Shown here in pieces: positions 18,742 to 27,680 of a stretch of DNA of 64,000 bases. The notes beneath the pieces are model-generated. The model was not told the origin of the DNA and ran no database searches. It saw only the letters and a program-made list of their open reading frames with translations. Within the stretch, counting starts at the first letter, position 1. Each line of letters opens with the position of its first letter. The position numbers and the translations under genes are program-made. This stretch comes from PXAP01 sp964421595 (lineage in GTDB: Bacteria; Bacteroidota; Bacteroidia; Bacteroidales; PUMT01), in the NCBI GenBank assembly GCA_964421595.1, contig CAYQXY010000020.1, positions 22,491-86,490 on the forward strand, written 5' to 3'.

Positions 18742-19299
18742 TTGGATAATAAAGAGAGGATAATCCTGGGTATTGATCCCGGTACTACCAACATGGGGTA
18801 CGGGCTGATAAAAGGTACCGGAAAGAATCCGTCAATGATGGCGCTGGGGTTTATAGATCTCTCTAAATTCGGTAATCATTACCTGAAATTGCAACGTATT
18901 TTTGAGCGCACTTTACAACTGATTGATCAGTATCACCCCGACGAGCTTGCAATTGAAGCTCCATTCCAGGGAAAAAATGTTCAGTCTATGCTAAAACTGG
19001 GCAGGGCTCAGGGTGTTGCCATGGCAGCAGGTCTTTATCGTTCACTGCCAATTTTTGAATATGCACCCCTGAGGATCAAGCAGGCAATAACCGGGCAGGG
19101 AAACGCTTCAAAAGAGCAGGTAGCCATGATGCTTCAAAGGATACTGAACATTCCTCAGCTTCCTGATAATCTTGACTCTACAGATGGTCTTGCGGCGGCA
19201 TTATGCCATTTTTATCAGAATGACGTGACGCAGTTAAAAGGCAAGGGTGCTAAAGACTGGAAAGCATTTATTGCAAAAAACCCTGACAGGATCGGTTAA
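18742..19299 (+). CDS. ruvC: Holliday-junction resolvase RuvC (TTG start)
   Basis: 185 residues; cleaves four-way DNA junctions with RuvAB. Catalytic acids are visible: D12 in GIDPGTTNMG, the Glu of LAIEAPF, and the C-terminal acidic pair in NLDSTDGLAAALCH. The only start that preserves the N-terminal strand is TTG at 18742; an in-frame TAA lies immediately before it (18739-18741) and the next ATG would remove the first catalytic Asp. It follows the S41 protease gene by 10 bases. Confidence 0.93.
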   Translation: MDNKERIILGIDPGTTNMGYGLIKGTGKNPSMMALGFIDLSKFGNHYLKLQRIFERTLQLIDQYHPDELAIEAPFQGKNVQSMLKLGRAQGVAMAAGLYRSLPIFEYAPLRIKQAITGQGNASKEQVAMMLQRILNIPQLPDNLDSTDGLAAALCHFYQNDVTQLKGKGAKDWKAFIAKNPDRIG

Positions 19300-19565
19300 T
19301 TAAGTTAATCTGCCGGATGATCTGAATTGAAATGCTGGGTTAAAGAGGCTGCAGTCAATGGCAAATCAGGTGCTTGTTCCCGGGCTGCAGGAAGTCCGCT
19401 TTGAAATACCCTGGTGCAATCCGAATTCGTTAGAGTTCCAGTATTCCTGGCTGGTCGGAATTTAGAGAAATATCTTACCTGTGCAGATCTTCCAAAAGGT
19501 AAAAGTTGATATGAAACAGGTTAGTGAAAAAGTTAAAATCAGTTTCAGGCTCATTTAAATTGTGA

Positions 19566-19799
19566 TCACGAACCGGAAAACAGATTTGGCTTCTCATCAA
19601 CTTCGAACAGGGTGGGGTGATCGTCTTCAAATTTTTTCAGAACGGCAGTAATTATTGCTTCACGCATGAACCTGGACCTGTTGCTTACTTTGTATTTTTT
19701 GCAATAGCGATTAATTGCCTTCATCTCCAGTTCATTGAGCAAAAACGACTGTCTGTGCATCCGTTTCATCTGCTCTTTTTTCGGTATTTTGTTTTTCAT
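19566..19799 (-). CDS. Small basic protein, ribbon-helix-helix-like
   Basis: 77 residues. It starts with a lysine-rich segment, then RQSFLLNELEMKAINRYCKK and NRSRFMREAIITAVLKKFEDD. The pattern of one strand and two helices suggests a ribbon-helix-helix fold, as in Arc/MetJ-type DNA-binding proteins. I recall similar short uncharacterised proteins in Bacteroidetes but no function. Isolated between ruvC and a lipoprotein gene. Confidence 0.55.
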   Translation of the reverse strand: MKNKIPKKEQMKRMHRQSFLLNELEMKAINRYCKKYKVSNRSRFMREAIITAVLKKFEDDHPTLFEVDEKPNLFSGS

Positions 19800-19948
19800 T
19801 TTTTGTCAACAAGAATGCCTGATTAATCTGTACCTCACCTGGGAAAGGGAGAAGATATCCAGTCAAAAATACCTGTATAAGTGATTATTTCAAAAAAGGA
19901 GAGGCAATAATAGCCGGATTGTTGATAAGTTCCTTAGTTATCAACAAT

Positions 19949-20389
19949 TTAGTATTTCCACATTTTCCATTCGATTCTTTTACCTTCTTCGTAGCGTTCC
20001 AGTTGGAGGTCTGCGTAAGCCATTCTCTTTATATCCCATACAAGTGTAAATTCGCTGGTGACCCCCTGGGTAAAGTTCATCTCGATCTGATTCTTATCGT
20101 TTATAAAACTCCATGTACCTGTCGGTCCGTAAGTATTCCAGGGAGAGTCAATGTATCCCTGTGTCCAGTAAACATCGCCGCTTTTTAGCATATTGACAGT
20201 CTGGTCAGTATATTCTTCAGTTTTGTCGACCCCATCTATAGTAACGCTTTCAAACCTCCAGTTGCCTGTAGCACGCTCTTTTTTTGAATATATACTAAAC
20301 CAGGGGCCATCATCATATTTCCCACATGAAACAGGGATAATAAATAATACTAAAAGGATTAATACTGTATATTTTTTAATAACCTTCAT
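19949..20389 (-). CDS. Lipocalin-like lipoprotein, unknown function
   Basis: 146 residues with a signal peptide and lipobox IPVSC (Cys22). The mature part begins GKYDDGPW, then ATGNWRFESVTIDG and GTWSFINDKNQIEMNF. This alternating-strand pattern resembles Bacteroidetes lipocalin-like lipoproteins (a GxW near the start). Probably periplasmic or outer-membrane facing. The Rieske-like lipoprotein at 39.3 kb has the same CGKYDDG/CDKYDDG opening, but the rest differs. Confidence 0.65.
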   Translation of the reverse strand: MKVIKKYTVLILLVLFIIPVSCGKYDDGPWFSIYSKKERATGNWRFESVTIDGVDKTEEYTDQTVNMLKSGDVYWTQGYIDSPWNTYGPTGTWSFINDKNQIEMNFTQGVTSEFTLVWDIKRMAYADLQLERYEEGKRIEWKMWKY

Positions 20390-20515
20390 CTTTCTGACTA
20401 ATTTTATTAGAATTTAAACTCAGCAGATTCCTGAATCAAAACTGCAGATATTATGTGCAAATATAATTATTTCATGAAATAACTGTTCCTGTGGCAGACA
20501 TATTATAATTTGTGT

Positions 20516-21949
20516 TTAAAAAAGGGCACTTTTAATCTCACCTATTGTCAGAAGCCTTATAAGCAGGCTGGTGACGGGTCCGGTCACCATAATAATCAAT
20601 AAACCATGAACCCAGTTTATATTAAGGCTGATGACAATGGATCCTGTTATTAATAAAACAGTCACGAGCATAAATAATTGCATAACCAGGACGATTCCTG
20701 GTTTAGTCCTGAATATTTTCATTACTGCCAGCATCTGGAACAGTGCTGCGAATATCTGAGTTGCCAAGCTGGCCATTGCAGAACCAAGTGCCTGATGTCG
20801 TGGAATAAGGATTAAATTCAGAATGATATTCATAATTACACTGAAAACCGCTATCGTGTTTAATTCCCTGAGGTTTCCCCTGGCTGTCAGCAATGTGCCG
20901 GATATAATTGAAGTGGAAACAAATACAAAACAAAGCATAAGGATGCCGAAAATGTCGCCCGATTCCTCAGCATGATCCCTGTAGAGCAGGTCCATTACTT
21001 CAGTCCTGAAGAACCCTAATGCGATTGCTGAAGTAATTGCCGGAATTATCAGAAGTAATGATGAAAACCTGAAAAGTTGCAGTACAGATACATTTTGCTT
21101 TAGCATTCTGGAAAACATTGGCAATAAAATACCTGCAAATAGAAACCCCAGCATGGAAGCAGCATCCAGTATCCTGAACCCCTGGGCATAGATGCCTGCC
21201 TGCAGCCTGCCATCAGGCAGCATCCGTTCAAGCATAACAGAATCGGTCCGGTAATACAATACCATTAGCAACCCAAGGATGGCATATGGATAACTTTTCC
21301 TGAGCATATCAGTAGTAGTAATGAAATCAAGGTTAAGCCATGTAAGCCTGGTGTTATTGAGTACTACTGAAAGAGTTAACAGTGTTGTAAGAAAATATGC
21401 GGCTGTCTGGGCATAGACAAACCATTCAATGCTAAAATCTGATCTGAGAACATTGCCCCATAAAAGTAAACTGCAAAAAATTATCATCAGAAGACGGTCC
21501 GTAACTGAGAGCAGGCTGTCGGTTCGAAATAGCTGGAGTCCTGCGATATTGCTTCGCAGATAAAGATTCAGAGAGTTAAGTACCTGGTTAAACAGCAGAA
21601 CAATAAGCAATTTTAACTGAAACCACTGATACCCTATGAATATTGCAATAGCAAAACTTATTGTGAAATAAGCCACCGCAAGCAGAGATTTCAGAACCAG
21701 AATGTTTGGAAGGAGTTTGTGAAGAAGTTCATGGTTTCTGGCTATATTCCGATTATTGTAGTTTGAAATTCCCAGATCCTGAATAATATTAAGAAGCAAT
21801 GAAAAACTTAGCAAAGAAAAGTAAATTCCATATTCACTGGCTCCGACTTTATTCTGCACTGTCAGGTCAATCCCTAATATCCAGAATGGTTTTATAAGCA
21901 GATTCAGGAAAACAAGTAAAGTTAAATTTGTCAGGAATAAACGTTTCAT
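20516..21949 (-). CDS. Polysaccharide/oligosaccharide flippase (MOP superfamily)
   Basis: 477 residues with about 14 membrane helices. The N-terminus MKRLFLTNLTLLVFLNLLIKPFW plus VGASEYGIYFSLLSFSLL and DLGISNYNNRNIAR matches Wzx-like flippases, which turn lipid-linked glycans across the inner membrane. A glycosyltransferase gene lies divergently 507 bases away, which supports a role in surface glycan or lipid-linked oligosaccharide export. No complete polysaccharide locus is present. Confidence 0.85.
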   Translation of the reverse strand: MKRLFLTNLTLLVFLNLLIKPFWILGIDLTVQNKVGASEYGIYFSLLSFSLLLNIIQDLGISNYNNRNIARNHELLHKLLPNILVLKSLLAVAYFTISFAIAIFIGYQWFQLKLLIVLLFNQVLNSLNLYLRSNIAGLQLFRTDSLLSVTDRLLMIIFCSLLLWGNVLRSDFSIEWFVYAQTAAYFLTTLLTLSVVLNNTRLTWLNLDFITTTDMLRKSYPYAILGLLMVLYYRTDSVMLERMLPDGRLQAGIYAQGFRILDAASMLGFLFAGILLPMFSRMLKQNVSVLQLFRFSSLLLIIPAITSAIALGFFRTEVMDLLYRDHAEESGDIFGILMLCFVFVSTSIISGTLLTARGNLRELNTIAVFSVIMNIILNLILIPRHQALGSAMASLATQIFAALFQMLAVMKIFRTKPGIVLVMQLFMLVTVLLITGSIVISLNINWVHGLLIIMVTGPVTSLLIRLLTIGEIKSALF

Positions 21950-22207
21950 TAACCTAATCTGTTTAATTACGGGTTAACCGAAAATAAAAGTAAGTATTAA
22001 ATCTCTATTATATTTAACCTGACTTCCTTCTTTTTTTATTTTAGAACGGGTGTTTCTTATCTGACAGCTTTATAATAGATGCTTTTTAGCTGCTTTATAA
22101 AGAAAATTGCTTTGCCGGATAAAAATACCATGCTTTATTTATAACTGAATTTTGTAATTTGAGATTCAGTTACGGGAATTTGCAATCTGAGGATTTCCTG
22201 TGAAATA

Positions 22208-22353
22208 TTCATCTGTATAAAGCAGGTTAATCAGGTTAATAATCAATTAATTATATTTTTCAGGTAATTCATATTAAGTATTTCAATTCCGATGGATCAC
22301 CCATGGATTATTCATTTCTTTTTGTGTGCCTTGGTTCGTGGGATATTCATCAC
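22208..22353 (+). repeat. Dispersed intergenic repeat, copy A
   Basis: About 146 bases sharing an ordered series of blocks with copy C at 35.8 kb and, less fully, copy B at 34.5 kb: TTCATCTGTA..AAG.AGGTT, AATTCATATT.AGTATTTCAA, TGATCACCCATG-like and GTGCCTTGGTTC. Lies between the flippase and glycosyltransferase genes. It is non-coding. Confidence 0.75.
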
Positions 22354-22361
22354 TATTTTTG
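22331..22361 (+). promoter_or_regulatory. Candidate promoter at the end of repeat copy A
   Basis: TTG (22331-22333), 20-base spacer, TATTTTTG (22354-22361), an acceptable TTTG-N19-21-TAnnTTTG match. The TTG lies within the repeat. It points at the glycosyltransferase gene 95 bases downstream. Confidence 0.5.
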
Positions 22362-22455
22362 CGAAGGGAAGGGGAAATACCTGATAATTGCAATTAGTGA
22401 TGAACCTGCATTTAAAACCATGAAAATATATCTCTCTTATGAGTAAATTCCCATT

Positions 22456-23583
22456 ATGAAGATTGCGGTAAACACCAGATTATTGCTGAAGGGCAGGCTT
22501 GAGGGAATTGGATGGTTTGCAGCAGAAACTCTCAGACGTATAACACGTTCTCATCCTGAGCACCAGTTTCTGTTTCTGTTTGACAGACCCTTTTCTGAAG
22601 AATTTGTTTTTTCCGGAAACGTCACCCCGGTCGTCGTGTCGCCACAAACAAGGCACCCGCTTTTGTGGTATAGATGGTTTGAATACTCGGTCCCGCCTGT
22701 TTTGAAAAAGATGAAAGCCGATTTCTTTCTGTCACCTGACGGATATTTATCTCTTTCTGCACGAATACCATCTCTGCCAGTAATACATGATATAAGCTTT
22801 ATGCACTATCCGGAATTTAATCCGTGGTTAACCGGAAGTTATTATCGCCATTTTTTCCCGAAATTTGCTTTAAAGGCAGCCAGGATTGCAACAGTTTCAG
22901 AATATTCAAAAAAGGATATAGAAGGGACGTTTAATATACCCGGCGAGAAAATTGACGTAGTGTACAACGGTGCAAACATTATTTTCAATCCAATTTCGTC
23001 AGAGGATAAAATACAAACCAGGAGAGAACTTACCGGAGGTCATGATTATTTCCTGTATGTAGGGTCATTCCACGAACGAAAAAATATTAGCGGATTGCTT
23101 GAAGCTTATGATTCTTTCAGGAAAAAAACCGGTAAAGCTATTAAATTAGTGCTTGCCGGAGAGAAGATGTACAGCTATAATCTTATGGCAAGGACGCTTG
23201 CTAAGTTGGATTTCAGGGAAGATGTTATATTTACCGGGTATCTTGAGCCGCCGGCTCTCCTGAGACTTTACGGTGCTGCAACTGCAATGATATATATTCC
23301 ATGGTTTGAAGGTTTTGGTATACCTGTTCTTGAGGCAATGTATTGTGATGTCCCGGTCATTGTTTCCAACCGGACTGCCTTGCCTGAGATTGCCGGAGGT
23401 ACTGCACATCTGGTAGATCCTTCAAATATGGATTCAGTTGTAGAGGGAATGATCAGGGTAACATCTGATGAATCATACAGGAAAAAACTTATTTCCGGGG
23501 GATGGCTTGTCAGGGAAAAGTACTCATGGGATATTACTGCCCGGCTTTTATGGGAGTCAATAGAGAGATCAGTAATAACCTAA
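22456..23583 (+). CDS. Glycosyltransferase family 4 (GT-B fold)
   Basis: 375 residues. The N-terminal domain includes a GIGWFAAETLRRI loop and PVIHDISFMHYP; the C-terminal GT1 domain begins near 200 with YFLYVGSFHERKNI. Later come FTGYLEPPALLRLYGAA and the nucleotide-sugar signature FEGFGIPVLEAMYCDVPVIVSN. Transfers a sugar from a nucleotide donor onto an acceptor, probably a lipid-linked or surface glycan. rnhB begins 12 bases after its stop. Donor and acceptor unknown. Confidence 0.92.
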   Translation: MKIAVNTRLLLKGRLEGIGWFAAETLRRITRSHPEHQFLFLFDRPFSEEFVFSGNVTPVVVSPQTRHPLLWYRWFEYSVPPVLKKMKADFFLSPDGYLSLSARIPSLPVIHDISFMHYPEFNPWLTGSYYRHFFPKFALKAARIATVSEYSKKDIEGTFNIPGEKIDVVYNGANIIFNPISSEDKIQTRRELTGGHDYFLYVGSFHERKNISGLLEAYDSFRKKTGKAIKLVLAGEKMYSYNLMARTLAKLDFREDVIFTGYLEPPALLRLYGAATAMIYIPWFEGFGIPVLEAMYCDVPVIVSNRTALPEIAGGTAHLVDPSNMDSVVEGMIRVTSDESYRKKLISGGWLVREKYSWDITARLLWESIERSVIT

Positions 23584-23594
23584 TCAAAAACAGT

Positions 23595-24206
23595 ATGATT
23601 GAAAGATTATCTGCAGATAACCTGATCGAAGCCGGATGTGATGAAGCAGGAAGGGGGTGTCTCGCGGGACCGGTTGTCGCCGCAGCAGTTATTCTTCCCC
23701 CGGGTTATTTTAACCCGGACATAATTGATTCAAAGAAACTCAGTGCTTCCAAAAGAGATATTTTGCGCCTGGAAATTGAACAATCTGCAGTGACATGGGC
23801 AATTGGTATGGCCGATAATAATGAAATTGATTCGTTAAATATTCTCAATGCCTCGTTTCTGGCAATGCATCGGGCTCTTTCCGGGCTGTTAACATTGCCT
23901 GAACATATTATTATTGATGGCAATCGTTTTACATGTTACAGGAATATTCCCCATACCTGCATTGTGAAAGGCGACTCCCTCTATTTGAGCATTGCGGCTG
24001 CATCTATTCTGGCAAAAACCCACCGTGATAAAATAATGGCAGACCTGGATAAAGAATTCCCTCATTATGGATGGTTCAATAACAAAGGCTATCCTACGGA
24101 TTATCATTTCTGTGCGCTTGACCAGCATGGCCCGAGCCCCCTGCACAGGAGAAGCTTTAAGATTAAAAGGGAATTTCTTGCAAATGGGGATAAAAACTCC
24201 GGCTAA
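23595..24206 (+). CDS. rnhB: Ribonuclease HII
   Basis: 203 residues from the ATG at 23595. A longer in-frame reading would overlap the glycosyltransferase and adds no conserved sequence. Removes RNA from RNA-DNA hybrids and single ribonucleotides. Signature GCDEAGRGCLAGPVVAAAV holds the first catalytic acids. IIDGNRF and SIAAASILAKTHRD follow, with GYPTDYHFCALDQHGPSPLHR at the C-terminus. Confidence 0.95.
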   Translation: MIERLSADNLIEAGCDEAGRGCLAGPVVAAAVILPPGYFNPDIIDSKKLSASKRDILRLEIEQSAVTWAIGMADNNEIDSLNILNASFLAMHRALSGLLTLPEHIIIDGNRFTCYRNIPHTCIVKGDSLYLSIAAASILAKTHRDKIMADLDKEFPHYGWFNNKGYPTDYHFCALDQHGPSPLHRRSFKIKREFLANGDKNSG

Positions 24207-24408
24207 AATGCAAAATAATTCATTCGCAAATACGTATATTATTCTGAGTTAGTTATTAATGACCAGTACCAGTGATTGCCTTAACTGGTATTAATCATGA
24301 TATTATTCATGACTTGAGTGGCAAATTTTTAAATATCTTAGCAGCTGATAAATAAACTCCGGGTATAATAACCCGAATAATAAATAATTAACGCATATCA
24401 ACAGACAA

Positions 24409-26562
24409 ATGAGAAAATTTCTAACAATTCTGATTGCTCTTTCCTTATTGATAAATACCAGCCTTGATGCAGATGAAGGCATGTGGTTATTACCTTTGTT
24501 AAAGCAGCTGAATTCCGGAGCAATGCAGGAACTCGGACTGGAACTGAGTGCAGAGGATATATACAGCATTAATAATTCAAGCATTAAAGATGCGATTGTC
24601 ATTTTTGGTGGCGGATGTACCGGAGAAATGATATCTTCAGAGGGATTGCTTCTTACCAATCATCACTGTGGTTATGGAGTGATCCAGTCACACAGTACAC
24701 TGGAGAATGACTATCTGACTGATGGCTTCTGGGCTTCTTCCAAAGAAACTGAAATACCCTCTCCCGGACTCTCAGTTACTTTCCTTATAAGAATTGAAGA
24801 TGTGAGTGAAGAGATCAATAGGAAACTAAACTCTGGCATGACTGAACAGGAGCGTAATGCTGCCATTGGTGCAGCATCAAGGGAACTTGAAAGGAGTGCC
24901 ACTGAAAATACAAACTATTTTGCAAGAGTTCAGCCATTTTTCGGAGGCAACCAGTTTTTTATGATGGTTTATGAGCGGTATACTGATGTACGGCTCGTTG
25001 GGACTCCACCCTCATCAATTGGCAAATATGGAGGTGATACCGATAACTGGATGTGGCCAAGACATACCGGCGATTTTGCCATCTTCCGTGTATATTCAGG
25101 ACCTGATGGCGCTCCAGCCGATTATTCCGAAGTTAATATCCCAATGAAACCCAGGCATCATCTACCTGTATCAACAAGAGGAATTGAAGCTGATGATTTT
25201 GCGATGATATTGGGTTACCCCGGAGGTACAAGCCGCTATATGACTTCGTTTGAAGTTGATGATGTTTTGAAGATTACTCATCCTAACCGTATAAAAATAA
25301 GGGGATTACGACAAGAGATTTTGCTCGCTGATATGCTCGAAAGTGATAAGGTCAGGATACAGTATGCCAATAAGTACTCCGGTTCCACTAATTACTGGAA
25401 ATTTTCGATAGGTCAAAGTGAAACGTTAAAGAGACTTGGAATTTATGATGAGAAAAAGGCACTTGAGATGGAATTCTCCTCATGGGCCGAAGCAGACAGA
25501 GAAAGAAAAAGGATTTATGGCGAAGCACTTGGGCTTATTGAACAAGCCATTGAGAACAGAAGAGAATATGATAATGCTATACAATATATAAATGAAGCTA
25601 TTCTCAGGAGTTGTGAGATCGTGACTTTTGCCAACCGGTCAAATAATCTTATGGGGCTCCTGTCTGACAAGAATTCTGATCAGCAGACTATTACTTCAGG
25701 GGTGGAAAATCTAAGGGGTTCGGCAGAAGCATTTTATAAAGATTATAATCCGCCGACCGACCAGAAAGTTGTTGCTGCGCTTCTTGACCTTTACTATCAT
25801 GATATTGATGAAAGGTATCATCCTGATTATCTGACAGAAATTCATAAGAAGTACAAAGGTGACTTTGCAAAGTTTTCGGCCGACCTGTTCAAAAAGTCAA
25901 TATTTTCATCAGAGGAGAATTTTGAATCCTTCCTGGTTAAACCATCTGCCAGGATCCTTGCCAGAGACCCCGCATTCCTGCTTGCCCGCTCCACTCACCA
26001 GAAGCTTTCAGAGCTTCGTGAGAGTTCCGAAGCCTGGCAATACGACCTTGCAAAGGGGCAGCGTTTGTTCATTGCAGGACTGATGGAAATGCAGGAGGAC
26101 AGGGTATTTTACCCAGATGCCAATTTCACTATGAGGCTGACCTATGGAACCGTTGGGGGTTACCATCCCAGAGATGCTGTTTATTACGATTACATTACCT
26201 ATATTGAAGGTTTAATGGAGAAGGAGGATCCTGACAACTGGGAATTTGTTGTTCATGATAAACTAAAGGAACTTTATGAAAATAAAGATTATGGTATTTA
26301 TGGCGATAATGGTACCATGCCGGTTAATTTCATTACCAATCATGATATAACCGGTGGTAATTCCGGAAGCCCTGTAATAAACTCACGCGGGGAACTCATT
26401 GGTCTTGCTTTTGATGGTAACTGGGAAGCTATGAGTGGTGACATTGCTTTCGAACCCTGGCTTCAGCGATGTATTGCAGTTGATGCCCGGTATATTTTAT
26501 TTATTATTGATAAGTTTGCGGGTGCTACCCATCTTATTGATGAAATGACTCTTGTTAATTAG
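24409..26562 (+). CDS. S46-family dipeptidyl peptidase, DPP7-like
   Basis: 717-residue exported serine peptidase that releases dipeptides from the N-terminus of oligopeptides in the periplasm. It has a signal peptide (about 1-22). The catalytic triad can be placed as H85 (TNHHCGYG), D222 (HTGDF) and S652 (GGNSGSP). The P1-specificity position 18 residues after the Ser is Gly (G670). In characterised S46 enzymes Gly there goes with hydrophobic P1 (DPP7) and Arg with acidic P1 (DPP11). It indicates peptide scavenging by a proteolytic lifestyle. An 8-bp palindrome overlaps the stop codon. Confidence 0.93.
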   Translation: MRKFLTILIALSLLINTSLDADEGMWLLPLLKQLNSGAMQELGLELSAEDIYSINNSSIKDAIVIFGGGCTGEMISSEGLLLTNHHCGYGVIQSHSTLENDYLTDGFWASSKETEIPSPGLSVTFLIRIEDVSEEINRKLNSGMTEQERNAAIGAASRELERSATENTNYFARVQPFFGGNQFFMMVYERYTDVRLVGTPPSSIGKYGGDTDNWMWPRHTGDFAIFRVYSGPDGAPADYSEVNIPMKPRHHLPVSTRGIEADDFAMILGYPGGTSRYMTSFEVDDVLKITHPNRIKIRGLRQEILLADMLESDKVRIQYANKYSGSTNYWKFSIGQSETLKRLGIYDEKKALEMEFSSWAEADRERKRIYGEALGLIEQAIENRREYDNAIQYINEAILRSCEIVTFANRSNNLMGLLSDKNSDQQTITSGVENLRGSAEAFYKDYNPPTDQKVVAALLDLYYHDIDERYHPDYLTEIHKKYKGDFAKFSADLFKKSIFSSEENFESFLVKPSARILARDPAFLLARSTHQKLSELRESSEAWQYDLAKGQRLFIAGLMEMQEDRVFYPDANFTMRLTYGTVGGYHPRDAVYYDYITYIEGLMEKEDPDNWEFVVHDKLKELYENKDYGIYGDNGTMPVNFITNHDITGGNSGSPVINSRGELIGLAFDGNWEAMSGDIAFEPWLQRCIAVDARYILFIIDKFAGATHLIDEMTLVN

Positions 26563-26588
26563 TGTCTGTCCATTTTGTTCCAGACACT
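26561..26588 (+). other. Hairpin overlapping the S46 stop codon
   Basis: AGTGTCTG (26561-26568) and CAGACACT (26581-26588) are perfect inverted repeats with a 12-base loop. No T run follows, so it is either an mRNA-stabilising hairpin or a protein-binding site rather than a clear terminator. Confidence 0.5.
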
Positions 26589-26675
26589 GACTTTATATGC
26601 GGACCTTAATTAGCGGTAACCAGCGCAACATCATTGGTTGCCGGTACTAAACAGGCTTTCGCCGGAAAATTATAA

Positions 26676-27140
26676 ATGGCACAGACTCCGGGTATTACTG
26701 TATATACTGACGGATCTGCCCTGGGTAACCCCGGCCCGGGCGGATACGGTATAGTTCTTATTTCCGGGCGTCACCGCAAAGAGATCTCCCAGGGCTACCG
26801 AATGACTACCAATAACCGTATGGAGCTGCTTGCGGTAATAGTCGCCCTCGAATCGCTCAGGATACCGGGAAGTAAAGTAACCATATACACTGACTCCCGT
26901 TATGTTGCCGATGCCGTAGAGAAAAAATGGTTATTCGGATGGGAAAAAGCCCAATTTAAGAATAAGAAAAATCCTGATCTGTGGAAGCGTTTTCTTCTGG
27001 CCTTCAGAAAGCATAAGGTTAAATTCATATGGGTGAAAGGACATGCAAATATACCCGAAAATGAGATATGCGACCGCCTCGCTGTTGCTGCCGCAAAATC
27101 TTCCGTACTCCTTGACGATGCAGGATACAATGCCGATTAA
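26676..27140 (+). CDS. rnhA: Ribonuclease HI
   Basis: 154 residues; degrades the RNA of RNA-DNA hybrids. Catalytic acids are all visible: Asp in YTDGSALGNPGPGG, Glu in NRMELLAVI, Asp in IYTDSRYV, and Asp in ICDRLAVAAA; the basic-loop region WLFGWEKAQFKNKKNPDLW is also present. Together with rnhB 3 kb upstream, this window encodes both RNase H types. Confidence 0.96.
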   Translation: MAQTPGITVYTDGSALGNPGPGGYGIVLISGRHRKEISQGYRMTTNNRMELLAVIVALESLRIPGSKVTIYTDSRYVADAVEKKWLFGWEKAQFKNKKNPDLWKRFLLAFRKHKVKFIWVKGHANIPENEICDRLAVAAAKSSVLLDDAGYNAD

Positions 27141-27204
27141 AATACACTTTCCTGAGTAATCAGCGGTTACCTTTGAAACGGTTATCCTCGTGTTGTTCAG
27201 ATGT

Positions 27205-27232
27205 GTTCATTTTCGTACATATCATGTATGAT
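27205..27232 (+). promoter_or_regulatory. Putative operator shared by the two permease genes (copy 1)
   Basis: A 15-base sequence (GTTCATTTTCGTACA) recurs exactly at 31179, and the next 13 bases also match at most positions. Here TCGTACAT-ATC-ATGTATGA forms an imperfect dyad. It lies about 475 bases before the first FtsX-type permease gene. Interpreted as a regulator or activator binding site. Confidence 0.5.
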
Positions 27233-27295
27233 ACCGAACATTTTATTTCCTGCACTAAACAGTCAATCGGCATGCATTGAGTTGTTTAGGTGGTC

Positions 27296-27311
27296 TGGCA
27301 TTTTTATTGGT
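27296..27311 (+). promoter_or_regulatory. Weak sigma-54-like -24/-12 element
   Basis: TGGCATTTTTATTGGT has GG and a TTG at the spacing of TGGCACR-N4-TTGCW, but the -12 GC is GG. It lies 75 bases downstream of the shared operator and 33 bases before a small ORF with a strong ribosome-binding site. Low-confidence match. Confidence 0.3.
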
Positions 27312-27343
27312 AAAGAAGTAACTAAACCAATAGGAGGTGTACG

Positions 27344-27487
27344 ATGGATAAATCTGATAGAACAACCAGTCTGAATAAAAGCACAAACCTGAATTTATGG
27401 AGTGTAATAAGGGGTAAGAATAAAAAATTTTTGGTTGTTTGCGGCGCCGTTTTATACATGGAGGGGTGCAGGTATATTGATCGCTGA
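27344..27487 (+). CDS. Small ORF (47 aa) with strong Shine-Dalgarno, unknown
   Basis: ATG at 27344 is preceded by AGGAGGTG at 27332-27339, an unusually strong ribosome-binding site for this genome. The product starts MDKSDRTTSLNKSTNLNLWS and ends in CGAVLYMEGCRYIDR, with a hydrophobic patch (FLVVCGAVLYM). I recognise no family. It sits between a putative operator and the first permease gene and could be a leader peptide or a real small protein. Confidence 0.35.
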   Translation: MDKSDRTTSLNKSTNLNLWSVIRGKNKKFLVVCGAVLYMEGCRYIDR

Positions 27488-27680
27488 TTTCCTGTACCAG
27501 TGTTTCAAATACCTTTTCCTTTGGAAAATAAAATCATTGATAAATTGTATTAACGATCAGCTGACCTGATATGAGCAATCACCACCATATGTAAAAAAGA
27601 GTCGGATCACCCCTCAGGAACATTCTGTTATGTATGAATGATTCTTGGAATATTTGATCTTAACCCCAAATTAGTTAATC

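Noticed and set aside
19300..19565. Possible structured RNA or short protein (34-residue frame from 19358) downstream of ruvC
   Set aside because: The GGAAGTCCGC phrase recalls RNase P RNA but no other conserved blocks are present, and the small frame has no recognisable features.
23502..23594. A longer RNase HII start overlapping the glycosyltransferase
   Set aside because: The added residues are encoded inside the glycosyltransferase gene in another frame and do not match the family; the ATG at 23595 gives the normal N-terminus.
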